A DNA stretch of 64,000 nucleotides from Glutamicibacter sp. MNS18. Lineage in GTDB: Bacteria > Actinomycetota > Actinomycetes > Actinomycetales > Micrococcaceae. Positions within the stretch are counted from its first letter, which is position 1; each line of letters begins with the position of its first letter. Below are positions 34,038-42,211 of this stretch, one piece after another. The translations under genes and the position numbers were made by a program. The stretch is from contig NZ_JAPCHW010000012.1 in NCBI RefSeq assembly GCF_026107515.2, positions 60,648-124,647 of the forward strand. Direction: 5' to 3'. The notes beneath the pieces are model-generated. The model worked only from the letters and a program-made list of their open reading frames with translations. It ran no database searches and was not told the origin of the DNA.

Positions 34038-35396
34038 ATGGCAGCAGAGGTCATAGCCGGGCGGTTCGAGCTGATCGAACACATCGCCGAGGGCGGATCC
34101 GGGTCGGTATGGCTGGCCCGCGACCTTCAGCGCTCCAGTCGCTGCGCGGCCAAGGTCATGAAGCAGAGCTACAGCGGCGAGATCCTGCGTTTCGTGCGCG
34201 AACAAGGCGTCAAATTCGACCACCCGTACCTGCTGACCCCCTACGGGTGGGCCGCGGTGGATGACCGGGTGCTCATCGCTTCGCAGCTGATGCGAGGGGG
34301 GAACCTGCATACCGCCATGCAGGACTACGGGGCGTTTTCGCCCGAACTGGTGGCCGAGATCCTGGCCCAGTTGTTGGACGGGTTGGGCCATGTGCACGCC
34401 TCGGGCTGGGTGCACCGGGATGTGAAACCCGCCAATGTGCTGCTGGAAACGACCGCTGCCCGGGTGCCGAAGGTCCGCCTGACCGATTTCGGTATCGCCA
34501 CCCACCAGGATGCCCCGCGGCTGACCGAAGTGGGCCTCACGGTGGGTACCGAGGGGTTCCTGGCCCCTGAGCAACGTGCCGGCAAGGAGCCCGACGCCGC
34601 CCAGGACCTCTACGCGCTGGGTGCCCTTGCGGTGCAGTTGCTCGATCCCACGCTGCGCGGGGAGTCGTTGCGCCGGCGTTGCACCGAACTGGCAACATCG
34701 CACCATGACCTGCCTTCCGCGCCGCTGGGCCCGGTATTGGCCGGGCTGCTCGACACCGACCCGGGGGTCCGCGAGGACACCGCCGGCCGGGCCCTGGAAC
34801 AACTGCACCCCTTGCGCAACAGGCAGGGCTACCGGGTCGCCTCCGGGGAGGTCTTCGAGGTGTTCGACCACTTCGCCGATGACGGCCTGCATCCATCCGA
34901 TCCCGAAGCCGAACCCGAGGCGTCGACCCGGGCAGAGACCAGGCCGCCGGCCCCGGCGCAGCGTTCCGCGCCGCAGGACACGTCCCCGGGGCCGAAGGGA
35001 CGGCCGCCATGGCAGCCGTGGGTCTTCCTGCTGGTGGCGCTGCTGTTGGGGGCGGTGTCGCTGTGGCTGGTTTACGGCCAGGACACCGACCAGGGGGCAT
35101 CCGATGCCGCGAACCCTGCCCCGCAGGCCACCGGGACCCCGCAGGCACCGGATGCCGAAACAACCCGGGCAACGGACCGGCCGGACGGAACCGAATCGCA
35201 GCAACCCGCGGCCCCGGCCACCACAGCCGCCCACAGCGCCACCAGCACCGCACTGGAGGTGGGGATCAGCTCCACAGCCCGCCGTGGCCAGGAGTGTACC
35301 GCACTGGAGGAGGGGTTAACCGTGGACGGCGCCGACGGCCTCACCCTGGTATGCATGCCCGAGGGTGCCGCCCACCGCTGGCAGGAAGCGGACTAG
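34038..35396 (+). CDS. Membrane-bound Ser/Thr protein kinase
   Basis: 452 residues, AAGGAGA before ATG. Kinase domain about 8-265: glycine loop HIAEGGSGSVW, ATP Lys 39 (CAAKVM), HRDVKPAN at 126-133, DFG at 150-152 and APEQ. After a Pro-rich linker, one membrane helix (about 325-345) leads to an outer tail of about 105 residues rich in Thr/Ala/Pro with two Cys near its end (QECTALEEG, LVCMPEG). There are no PASTA repeats, so it is not a PknB-type wall kinase. It converges on the operon for two exported proteins, with a shared CTAG stop. Ligand and targets are unknown. Confidence 0.92.
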   Translation: MAAEVIAGRFELIEHIAEGGSGSVWLARDLQRSSRCAAKVMKQSYSGEILRFVREQGVKFDHPYLLTPYGWAAVDDRVLIASQLMRGGNLHTAMQDYGAFSPELVAEILAQLLDGLGHVHASGWVHRDVKPANVLLETTAARVPKVRLTDFGIATHQDAPRLTEVGLTVGTEGFLAPEQRAGKEPDAAQDLYALGALAVQLLDPTLRGESLRRRCTELATSHHDLPSAPLGPVLAGLLDTDPGVREDTAGRALEQLHPLRNRQGYRVASGEVFEVFDHFADDGLHPSDPEAEPEASTRAETRPPAPAQRSAPQDTSPGPKGRPPWQPWVFLLVALLLGAVSLWLVYGQDTDQGASDAANPAPQATGTPQAPDAETTRATDRPDGTESQQPAAPATTAAHSATSTALEVGISSTARRGQECTALEEGLTVDGADGLTLVCMPEGAAHRWQEAD

Positions 35397-36670
35397 GTCC
35401 GCCTGCGCCGGCGCAGCAGCCACAGCCCGGCAAACCCCGCCAGGGCCACCGCGGCCCCTCCCAGCAGGGCACCGAACTGTGCGGCCGTTGGCCACCAGCC
35501 GCCGGTAGCCGTGCCCAAGACCCCGCCGCCACCGGTTCCCGTATCCAGGGCCGGTTCCCAGGCCCCGCCGCCGCCAGCCTCGCCGGTGACCTGGACCGCG
35601 AGCTCGTACTCCAGCGGATTCAGCCCACGCGGGTCCCGGGCGGCACCGACCACGGTGATGTAGTAGTAACCCGGGGTGCGTAACCCGGACAGCTGGCCCG
35701 CGGAATCCACCAGATCACGGGAAACCTCGCTCAGGGTGCTGCGGGTGACCGAGGCGCCGACATCCTCGCGGGATAACTCCGCGCTATCGCGTTCCACCAC
35801 ATTGCCGGCCAACAGCGGGCTGTAGGTGCGGGTGACCAGCCGGTTGGCGCTGGCGTCCCGGGAGTCGCCCATGGTCAGCCGGTAGTTCAGCCGCTGGCCC
35901 TCGGCCAGGTGCACCTTGTAGTACTTGATCTCGAAGGGAAGCACGGAATCGGCATGGATCGACTCCCCGGCCAGTTCGGTGGCATTGCTGAACCCGCTGC
36001 CGCCGCTGATCGGTTCGGCTGCTCCGGAGAGGGTGACATTGGCCGGAGGTAGCGTGGTAGGGATCTGGCCGGAGAGCGTGGTGGGATCCACGGCCGGTTC
36101 CACGATGACCCGTAGCTCCACCGGGATCCCGGTGTCGGCCTGCCAGGTGCCGGTGCGCTCGAGTTTCAGGTAGACCTCGTCATTGCCCTGGGCCAGGCAA
36201 CCGGTGTAGCCGTCGCTGCGTTTGGCCCCGGTGTCCAGTCTGGCCAGGGCCAGCCGGTCGAACCAGTCGCGGGAGACCGTGGCAGTGCCGGTGGAGGCAC
36301 AGCGCCGGCCGTCACCGGTCACCAGCTCGCCGGCGAACTTGATGTTTTCGCGGCTGCTGGGCTGGTTCATCGGGTCGATGATCAACTGGGCGCTGACATT
36401 GATGTTCTCACCCTCCTGGACGGCCGGCAACCTGTAGTAGCGGGCCGAGTCCTCCCCGGTCACCGGCAGCAGATCCTGCCAGGCGCCGGCCTCCAGCTGC
36501 GGTGCACCGCCCAGGTCCTGGCTGCCTGCGGCCTGCTCACCCACGCTCTGGTGCCGCAGGATCACCGAGTCGCTGGATTCGGAGGAGTCACCGGCGGCGT
36601 GTGCCGGGACCACCAGTGAGGTCAGTGCCAGGCATGCGCCAAGGCAGATACCCCAGGTTGTCTTCTTCAT
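35393..36670 (-). CDS. Exported membrane-anchored protein, paralogue of the vWA protein
   Basis: 425 residues from ATG 36670, overlapping the vWA gene stop (ATGA). A signal peptide (1 to about 25, ends VPAHAAGD), a long extracellular region, then one C-terminal membrane helix and RRRRRT inside; there is no LPxTG. The middle is clearly homologous to the C-terminal half of the upstream vWA protein: GDGRRC, VEPAVDP, SGAAEPISGGSGFSNA, YYKVHLAEGQRLNYR. It lacks the vWA domain itself. The beta-sandwich-like repeats (YYKVHL...GQ.L) resemble bacterial pre-peptidase-type modules. Probably a partner in one surface complex. Confidence 0.85.
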   Translation of the reverse strand: MKKTTWGICLGACLALTSLVVPAHAAGDSSESSDSVILRHQSVGEQAAGSQDLGGAPQLEAGAWQDLLPVTGEDSARYYRLPAVQEGENINVSAQLIIDPMNQPSSRENIKFAGELVTGDGRRCASTGTATVSRDWFDRLALARLDTGAKRSDGYTGCLAQGNDEVYLKLERTGTWQADTGIPVELRVIVEPAVDPTTLSGQIPTTLPPANVTLSGAAEPISGGSGFSNATELAGESIHADSVLPFEIKYYKVHLAEGQRLNYRLTMGDSRDASANRLVTRTYSPLLAGNVVERDSAELSREDVGASVTRSTLSEVSRDLVDSAGQLSGLRTPGYYYITVVGAARDPRGLNPLEYELAVQVTGEAGGGGAWEPALDTGTGGGGVLGTATGGWWPTAAQFGALLGGAAVALAGFAGLWLLRRRRRT

Positions 36671-38664
36671 GGCCGTCCTCCTGGCTGGGTGTGGTCCTGG
36701 GCGGGGGTTTCCGTCCTGGCGGTGGCACGGTGGCGCATCAGGAAACCGCCGATGCCCAACAGGGCGGCGGTGCCCACCAGCCCGGCGGTGAACCAGGGCC
36801 ATAGTGCCCGGCTGCTGTCGCTGGCGGGGCCGACCGCGAGCTCCTGCTCATCCGTGGCATCCTGCACGGCTCCGGAATCGGGATCGTCCCCGGCGCCCGG
36901 CTCGGTCGGGTCGACTGCGGGTTCCTGCTGCTGCCCGCCGGCCGGCTCGGCTTCGAAAACCGGGGCTGCCCCGGCGAAGGGTTGTTCGGTGCCGGTCACC
37001 TCGAAGGCCAGCTCGTAGTCGAAGGGAACCCCGTTGGTCTCCAGCGACCAGGTCGTCGAATGCACCACCACATAGTAGTCACCGGCCAGGTAGGCATCCG
37101 AACCGACCCCGCCGTCGCGGTTGGACTGGTCCACCGCGGTGGCCATATTCAGTGTCACGGTGTCCTCCGGGCGGTGGCGGGAGAGCTGCGTTTGCCCGAG
37201 CATGTCCACCTGGTCGCGGACCGCGGAGTAGACCCGCAAGCGGACCTCGTTGGTTCCCGCCTCGGTGTTGTTGCCCCCGGTGGCCCGCACATTGAGCTTC
37301 TGGCCGTTGCCCACATGCACCTTGTAGTAGCGGGCCTCGTTGGTCAGGGCCGAGTCGGCGTAGATCTTCCCGGATTCGACCGCCAGCGCGTCGTTGAAAC
37401 TCGAACCCCCAGACACCGGTTCGGCACTGCCGGTCACGGCCACCGATTGCGGATTGTCACGACCGGAGGCCGCGGCACCGAGCAGGATGGGGTCCACCGC
37501 CGGTTCCAGCACGTAGCGCAACTCGACATCCATCGGGGTGTCCTTTTGCAGGTCGCCGTCGCGGGTCACCTTGGCAAACAGCTCACCGGTGCCATCGGCG
37601 AAACACCCGCTGGAGGAATCCTGGCGGTACTCGGGGTTGTGCACGTAGCCGCTCATCGGCCGTCCGAGCTGGGTGGTGTTGGTCATCTCGCTGCGTCCCA
37701 CACTGCACTCTCGACCCTGGCCATTGACCAGTGCCACGCTCACCCGGCCATGGTCGATGGCCGGTCCGGTACGCATCTGCGACTGGTCGGGGATCATCGT
37801 GGCCGACAGGTGGGCGCGCTCGCCGGGGGAAAGCGGACCGATCTTGTAGTACTTGGTGGTGCCGTCCTTGCTGCTCCAGCTGCGTGTCTCGCCCTTTTCC
37901 AGGGTGTCCAGGTATTGTCCGGGGACCATGGCCGGGGCCTGGTGCATCTGGGTGCTTCCCTCGATCGGGGTGCCGCTGGCGGCGTACCCCTGGAAGGCGC
38001 GTAGCGTGCGGATGGTCAGTTCCTCCTGCAGCGCCTCGGCATCATCGGCGGTGACATAGCTTCCGCCGGTGGCCTTGGCAATGCATTCCAGCTGCGCCCG
38101 GGCCTTGGAATTGACCTTGAAGCCGATGGTATGCACGGTCAGGTCGATGCCCTGTCCGGCCAGTTCCTCGGCCGCCTCGCAGGCCGGCGGCTGGGAGCAG
38201 TTCTCCTCGCCATCGGAGACCAGGATGATGGACTTGGCCCCCTCGATGCCCTCCAGCTCCTTGGCCGCATGCAGCAGCGAGGCACCGATCGGGGTTTCCC
38301 CTACGGCCTTGAGGTCATCGAGTTTGGCCGACAAACCCTGCTTGTCCACCGGTCCGGGCTTCTGCACCGTGAGGATGTCATCGCATTTCTGCGGGGTTCG
38401 CGAACCATAGACCACCAATCCCATGGAGGCGTCCTGGGGGGCGTTGTTGATCAGGTGCTTGGTTGCCGTCTTGGCGGCATCGATGCGGCTGGTGCCGGCA
38501 TCATCGGCATCCGTTTCAAGCATCGAACTGGAATAGTCCATGACAACCATGACGGGTTGGAGCTCGGCAGCGGGCGCTTCATCGGCATGTGCGGCACCCA
38601 GGCCGCTGACGGCCAGCAGCCCGGTGGCCAACAGTGCCACTATCCGGGTCAGGTAGCGAGGCAT
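36667..38664 (-). CDS. Exported von Willebrand factor A domain protein
   Basis: 665 residues from ATG 38664 (AAGGAA upstream). Signal peptide to about residue 27 (GAAHADE). vWA domain about 35-230 with the complete metal site: DYSSSM at 43-48, the Thr in GETPIG, and the Asp in LVSDGEENCS. Then a long region of about 400 residues shared with the next gene, an acidic Pro/Glu-rich linker, and a C-terminal membrane helix with a short basic tail. It probably binds a protein ligand on the cell surface in a metal-dependent way. It is divergent from the HTH gene across two tandem operators. Confidence 0.9.
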   Translation of the reverse strand: MPRYLTRIVALLATGLLAVSGLGAAHADEAPAAELQPVMVVMDYSSSMLETDADDAGTSRIDAAKTATKHLINNAPQDASMGLVVYGSRTPQKCDDILTVQKPGPVDKQGLSAKLDDLKAVGETPIGASLLHAAKELEGIEGAKSIILVSDGEENCSQPPACEAAEELAGQGIDLTVHTIGFKVNSKARAQLECIAKATGGSYVTADDAEALQEELTIRTLRAFQGYAASGTPIEGSTQMHQAPAMVPGQYLDTLEKGETRSWSSKDGTTKYYKIGPLSPGERAHLSATMIPDQSQMRTGPAIDHGRVSVALVNGQGRECSVGRSEMTNTTQLGRPMSGYVHNPEYRQDSSSGCFADGTGELFAKVTRDGDLQKDTPMDVELRYVLEPAVDPILLGAAASGRDNPQSVAVTGSAEPVSGGSSFNDALAVESGKIYADSALTNEARYYKVHVGNGQKLNVRATGGNNTEAGTNEVRLRVYSAVRDQVDMLGQTQLSRHRPEDTVTLNMATAVDQSNRDGGVGSDAYLAGDYYVVVHSTTWSLETNGVPFDYELAFEVTGTEQPFAGAAPVFEAEPAGGQQQEPAVDPTEPGAGDDPDSGAVQDATDEQELAVGPASDSSRALWPWFTAGLVGTAALLGIGGFLMRHRATARTETPAQDHTQPGGRP

Positions 38665-38685
38665 CGGTCGTTCCTTCCGTAATGG

Positions 38686-38704
38686 ATGTTTGCAGATGCA
38701 AATA
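38686..38704. promoter_or_regulatory. Tandem operator, copy A
   Basis: ATGTTTGCAGATGCAAATA, with the palindrome TTTGCA-GA-TGCAAA at 38689-38702. It differs from copy B only in the two central bases; the copies start 27 bases apart, between the divergent vWA and HTH genes. Confidence 0.75.
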
Positions 38705-38712
38705 TATCGGAA

Positions 38713-38731
38713 ATGTTTGCATTTGCAAATA
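38713..38731. promoter_or_regulatory. Tandem operator, copy B
   Basis: ATGTTTGCATTTGCAAATA, with the palindrome TTTGCA-TT-TGCAAA at 38716-38729. It ends 19 bases before the ATG of the HTH gene. Most likely bound by that HTH protein. Confidence 0.75.
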
Positions 38732-38750
38732 CCCATGCGAAGCTTGGTAC

Positions 38751-39200
38751 ATGGATAACACCATCGAACAGCAACGGGCGATCTACGGCACGACTTTGGC
38801 CGAGCGTTTCGGCTCCGTGATGCAAAGTTACGCGCTATCCCAGCGTTCCCTGGCCAAGGTGCTGGGGATCAGCGCCCCGATGCTCTCACAGTTGATCGGT
38901 GGCCGGCGGATCAAGATCGGCAACCCCGCGGTCTATGGGCGCCTGGTCATGCTGGAAGCCCGGGCCACGGAGGCGGATCGGGAAGCGGTGCTGCGTGAAG
39001 TGGAGTCGGCCGACCCGGCGACGGCCACCCAGTCCGCGGTGGAGCCGCGCGAGGGCAATGCCCGGCAGGTATCGGTGGATTACCTGCGCGGCCTCGCCGA
39101 CCTGTCGGTGCTACGCCAGATGGCCGATCGGGCGCGGGAGCTGGGTGCGGTGCCGCTGGCGCGGCTGCTGGATGAGACCGCCGGCCACGATCGGGGCTAG
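38751..39200 (+). CDS. HTH DNA-binding protein divergent from the vWA operon
   Basis: 149 residues from ATG 38751. A Cro/CI-type helix-turn-helix is at about residues 20-60 (SYALSQRSLAKVLGISAPMLSQLIGGRRIKIGNP in outline). The rest is helical: ARATEADREAVLREVE, then a C-terminal segment DYLRGLADLSVLRQMADRARELGAVPLARLLDE that may dimerise. No sensor domain is recognised. The two near-identical operators directly upstream make self-control and control of the vWA operon likely. It shares a CTAG stop with the convergent YczE-type gene. Confidence 0.85.
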   Translation: MDNTIEQQRAIYGTTLAERFGSVMQSYALSQRSLAKVLGISAPMLSQLIGGRRIKIGNPAVYGRLVMLEARATEADREAVLREVESADPATATQSAVEPREGNARQVSVDYLRGLADLSVLRQMADRARELGAVPLARLLDETAGHDRG

Positions 39201-39859
39201 CGGCAGGTCTCCGGTTCGGCAGCGGGGGCCGGTTCGGGGAGCCTGATGATCATAAAACGCATGAAGAACTGGATCGATGGGCCGATCAGCAGCGCGTAGG
39301 CCACCGTTCCCAGACCCACCGGTCCACCCAGCAGCCAGCCGATGGCCAATACCGTGAGCTCGATGCCGGTGCGGATCAGCCGGATCGACAGGCCGGTATT
39401 CAGATGCAGTCCGGTCATCAGCCCGTCGCGCGGGCCGGCGCCGAAGTGGCTGCCGATGTACATGGCGCCACCGATCCCGTTGATGACCACACCCAACAGG
39501 AACGCGGTGATCTGCCAGCCCAGTCCGCTGATGGGCGGGATGATTGCCAGGAACAGGTCCAGCCCCAGGCCGATGACCAGCACATTGGCCACGGTACCCA
39601 GCCCCGGCCACTGCTTCAGCGGAATCCATGACACCAGCACCAACGCCCCGGTGAGAATGGCAATGGTCCCCAGGGACAGGGGCACATGGTTGGCGATGCC
39701 CAGATGCAACACGTTCCAGGGATCCACTCCCAATTGGGCGCGGATCATCAGGGCCATGGCCAGGGCGAAAAACAGCAGACCCACGATCAACGACACCAGG
39801 CGCAAGGTCAGCCGACCGGCACGCAATTGCTGGAGTGGGGAAAGATTTGTCAGGCTCAT
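39197..39859 (-). CDS. YczE/YitT-type membrane protein
   Basis: 220 residues, five or six membrane segments, AAGGGA before the ATG. The segments LMIRAQLGVDPWNVLHLGIA and GIGGAMYIGSHFGAGPRDGLMTGL are characteristic of the YczE group. Cell-membrane protein of unknown function; in some Bacillus it helps lipopeptide production, but that cannot be carried over. It starts 58 bases after the pyroglutamyl peptidase stop and may be co-transcribed with it. Confidence 0.85.
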   Translation of the reverse strand: MSLTNLSPLQQLRAGRLTLRLVSLIVGLLFFALAMALMIRAQLGVDPWNVLHLGIANHVPLSLGTIAILTGALVLVSWIPLKQWPGLGTVANVLVIGLGLDLFLAIIPPISGLGWQITAFLLGVVINGIGGAMYIGSHFGAGPRDGLMTGLHLNTGLSIRLIRTGIELTVLAIGWLLGGPVGLGTVAYALLIGPSIQFFMRFMIIRLPEPAPAAEPETCR

Positions 39860-39917
39860 GGTCCCTTCAGGTTAGGCCCGCCAGCGCGCGCCGCCCAAAA
39901 GCCGGAGTTGCACCGGG

Positions 39918-40535
39918 TCACAATGTGCCCAGACACACCTCGATACCCTGTGACAGCCGCGTGAAATCCAGTGAGGTGGCTACCGGGGCGGCCTGGTCGG
40001 TTTCCGCACCCACCAGGGCCATCTGCCCTGCGTCGCGCACCGCCGGCAGGTGGATGAACAGCGCAGGCACGGCCGACCGGTAGGCACGGTAGGCCGTATG
40101 GTTGCACAGGAAACGTCCCGGATCCCGGGATAGTGCCGCTGGCAGCCCGATCTCGTGCAGCGCCTGGAGCATCGGCTCCGGGTCCAGCGTTGCACGAACC
40201 CTCTCGGGACCATCGGTTGCGATCGGGGTTGAATCGGGTCGCTGCCCGTCATTGTCGGCGATCCGCGCCTTATCCAGGTTGTAGGCCCACAGTTCCGGGG
40301 TGATCCGGGTGCGTCCGCCGGCTTCCCCCAGGCAAATCAACGCATCCGGACGGTGCTGGACCAGTGCCGCCTCAAGTGCGGGGCCGGTCCTGCTAAAGGA
40401 TACCGGCAGGATTGCGGTGCTGATCCGGTGCCCGGCCAGCCGGGAGGGCAACCGTTCCAAAACCTGGGCGCTGGCGTTGATGCTGTCTTGCCCGAAGGGT
40501 TCGAAACCGGTGACCAGAATATGCATGGCATCCAT
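39918..40535 (-). CDS. pcp: Pyroglutamyl-peptidase I
   Basis: 205 residues (start ATG 40535, or 40526 three codons later). It removes N-terminal pyroglutamate from peptides in the cytoplasm. The catalytic triad is present: Glu in LICLGEAGGRTRITPE, Cys in GRFLCNHTAYRAY, His in ALFIHLPAV. TGFEPFG at the start is the family opening. Cysteine peptidase family C15. Confidence 0.92.
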   Translation of the reverse strand: MDAMHILVTGFEPFGQDSINASAQVLERLPSRLAGHRISTAILPVSFSRTGPALEAALVQHRPDALICLGEAGGRTRITPELWAYNLDKARIADNDGQRPDSTPIATDGPERVRATLDPEPMLQALHEIGLPAALSRDPGRFLCNHTAYRAYRSAVPALFIHLPAVRDAGQMALVGAETDQAAPVATSLDFTRLSQGIEVCLGTL

Positions 40536-40612
40536 TATGACGGCAAACTGTCGGGGGCGGCTGCTATGACTATAGGTGTTGCTAGCTGCCCACGCCCTGG
40601 AGGTCGATTCTT

Positions 40613-41863
40613 GTGCTCATCACCGTGTTCATACTGGTGATCCTGAATATTCTTGGAACGGCATTTCTTGCCCTGCTGGTCGTTCGCCGCACCGACGGGC
40701 AGGAAACGGACCAACAGGGGATCGTTGACGCGGTGCGTTCCACACACGGTGAATTGCGCCAGGATCTAGTGGCCCAGCGCTCGGAACTGCGCCAGGTGCT
40801 GAACGAAGTGCGCCAGGACAACGAACGCAAACTCGACGGGGTCCGTACCACCTTGGACGAGAAACTGGGCAGACTCACCGATTCGAATTCGGCTCGCCAC
40901 CTGCAGTTGCAGACGCTGCTACGCGAGGAAATGGACAAGCTGCGTGCCGGCAACGAAGCGAAGCTTGAAAAGATGCGCGAGACCGTGGACGAGAAACTGC
41001 AGGGCACCCTGGAAAAACGCCTGGGCGAGTCCTTCGAACTGGTCAGCAAACGGTTGGAAATGGTGCAGCAGGGGCTGGGTGAAATGCAGACACTGGCCCA
41101 GGACGTCGGTGGTCTCAAACGCGTATTGACCAACGTGAAAAGCCGCGGAAGCTGGGGAGAAGTCCAGCTGGCACGCCAGTTGGAGGACATCCTGACCGCG
41201 GAGCAGTACCAGGAAAACGTGGCGGTCGTACCCTCGAGCCGCGAACGCGTGGAGTTCGCCGTGGTGCTACCGGGGCGCGAAGCCGGAACGATCTACCTGC
41301 CGATCGACTCCAAGTTCCCGCAAGAGGACTACGAACGCCTGCTTGACGCCCAGGAATCCGGGGACAAGCAGGAGACCGACAAGGCCCAGCGCGGTCTGGA
41401 GCGGGCAATTACCGAGCAGGCGAAGCTGATCGCCGGCAAGTACATCGCCCCGCCGCACACCACCGATTTTGCGATCATGTACCTGCCCACCGAAGGGCTC
41501 TTCGCCGAAGTCGTACGCCGTCCCGGACTGGCCAGTCGGTTGCAGGCCGAACACCGGGTTTTGGTTACCGGGCCGACGACCTTGATGAGCCTTCTGAATT
41601 CGCTGCAGATGGGTTTCCGCACCCTGGCCATCGAGCAGCGCAGCTCCGAGGTCTGGCAGGTGCTGGCCGCGGCGAAGCAGGAATTCCGCAAGTACGGCGA
41701 TGTCTGGGACAAGCTGGGCAAACAGCTTTCCGCCGCGCAGAATACCGTCAACGAGGCAGGCACCCGAACCCGGGCGGTGGAACGCAAACTGCGTGATGTG
41801 CAGAACATCGAGGTGACACCGGGCGATCTGCTTGAATCGGTGCGCCCCGAAGCCGTTGGCTAG
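40613..41863 (+). CDS. rmuC: RmuC family DNA recombination protein
   Basis: 416 residues, GTG 40613 with GGAGG upstream. An N-terminal membrane segment (2-23) is followed by a coiled coil (about 40-150), then the RmuC nuclease-like core with GSWGEVQLARQLEDIL, VEFAVVLPGREAGTIYLPIDSKFPQEDYERLL and GPTTLMSLLNSLQMGFRTLAIEQRS. RmuC limits DNA inversions; its biochemical activity is not settled. Shares a CTAG stop with the convergent small gene. Confidence 0.94.
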   Translation: MLITVFILVILNILGTAFLALLVVRRTDGQETDQQGIVDAVRSTHGELRQDLVAQRSELRQVLNEVRQDNERKLDGVRTTLDEKLGRLTDSNSARHLQLQTLLREEMDKLRAGNEAKLEKMRETVDEKLQGTLEKRLGESFELVSKRLEMVQQGLGEMQTLAQDVGGLKRVLTNVKSRGSWGEVQLARQLEDILTAEQYQENVAVVPSSRERVEFAVVLPGREAGTIYLPIDSKFPQEDYERLLDAQESGDKQETDKAQRGLERAITEQAKLIAGKYIAPPHTTDFAIMYLPTEGLFAEVVRRPGLASRLQAEHRVLVTGPTTLMSLLNSLQMGFRTLAIEQRSSEVWQVLAAAKQEFRKYGDVWDKLGKQLSAAQNTVNEAGTRTRAVERKLRDVQNIEVTPGDLLESVRPEAVG

Positions 41864-42039
41864 TCCTTCGGGTTCCGGGCGGCCTTGGCGGCCTCATGCT
41901 CGGCGTTCACACGCCAACGCTCCCGGTCATCCTCGCTCAGCTCCGTCCAGTCCGGGGCGCCGGGCATCATCAGCCCGGTCAGGTGCTTCAGGCGGCTCTC
42001 GTAGAGCGCCCGGCCGGCGAGGTCTCGTGCAGTGTTCAC
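41860..42039 (-). CDS. Small acidic/basic helical protein, 59 residues
   Basis: GTG 42039 gives 59 residues (VNTARDLAGRALYESRLKHL...), ending EHEAAKAARNPKD. The frame opens further upstream, but that part looks non-coding and a -10-like sequence (GCGATACT) lies just before the GTG, fitting a leaderless start. The middle PGAPDWTELSEDDRERWRVNAEHEA is rich in charge and probably helical. I do not recognise a family. The CTAG stop shared with rmuC supports its being real. Confidence 0.6.
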   Translation of the reverse strand: MNTARDLAGRALYESRLKHLTGLMMPGAPDWTELSEDDRERWRVNAEHEAAKAARNPKD

Positions 42040-42147
42040 GGCATTGAGTATCGCGTACCGGGGACACCAGAAGCAATTGACCAGACCCGTCGAGGGCAAC
42101 CTGTGCTGCATCTCATGGCGAACGGAAGCCGGCCCCCGGACGGAACA

Positions 42148-42184
42148 AAGGCCGTACCGGTCCATCGCGGACCAGTACGGCCTT
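42148..42184 (-). terminator. Terminator of the pls-dapA operon
   Basis: 16-bp stem with one mismatch: AAGGCCGTACCGGTCC at 42148-42163 and its partner at 42169-42184, loop of five. On the minus strand it is followed by TTTGTT. It lies 28 bases after the stop of the last operon gene. Confidence 0.82.
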
Positions 42185-42211
42185 CACCTTTCCAGGGGGG
42201 AAACCTTGTTG

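Noticed and set aside
35393-38664. Possible sortase (LPxTG) anchoring of the two exported proteins
   Set aside because: Both end in a membrane helix and basic tail, but no LPxTG-like pentapeptide is found before the helix.
42040-42165. N-terminal extension of the 59-residue gene
   Set aside because: The extra codons (MDRYGLCSVRGPASVRHEMQ) look non-coding, overlap the terminator at 42148-42184, and a -10-like box sits just before the GTG.
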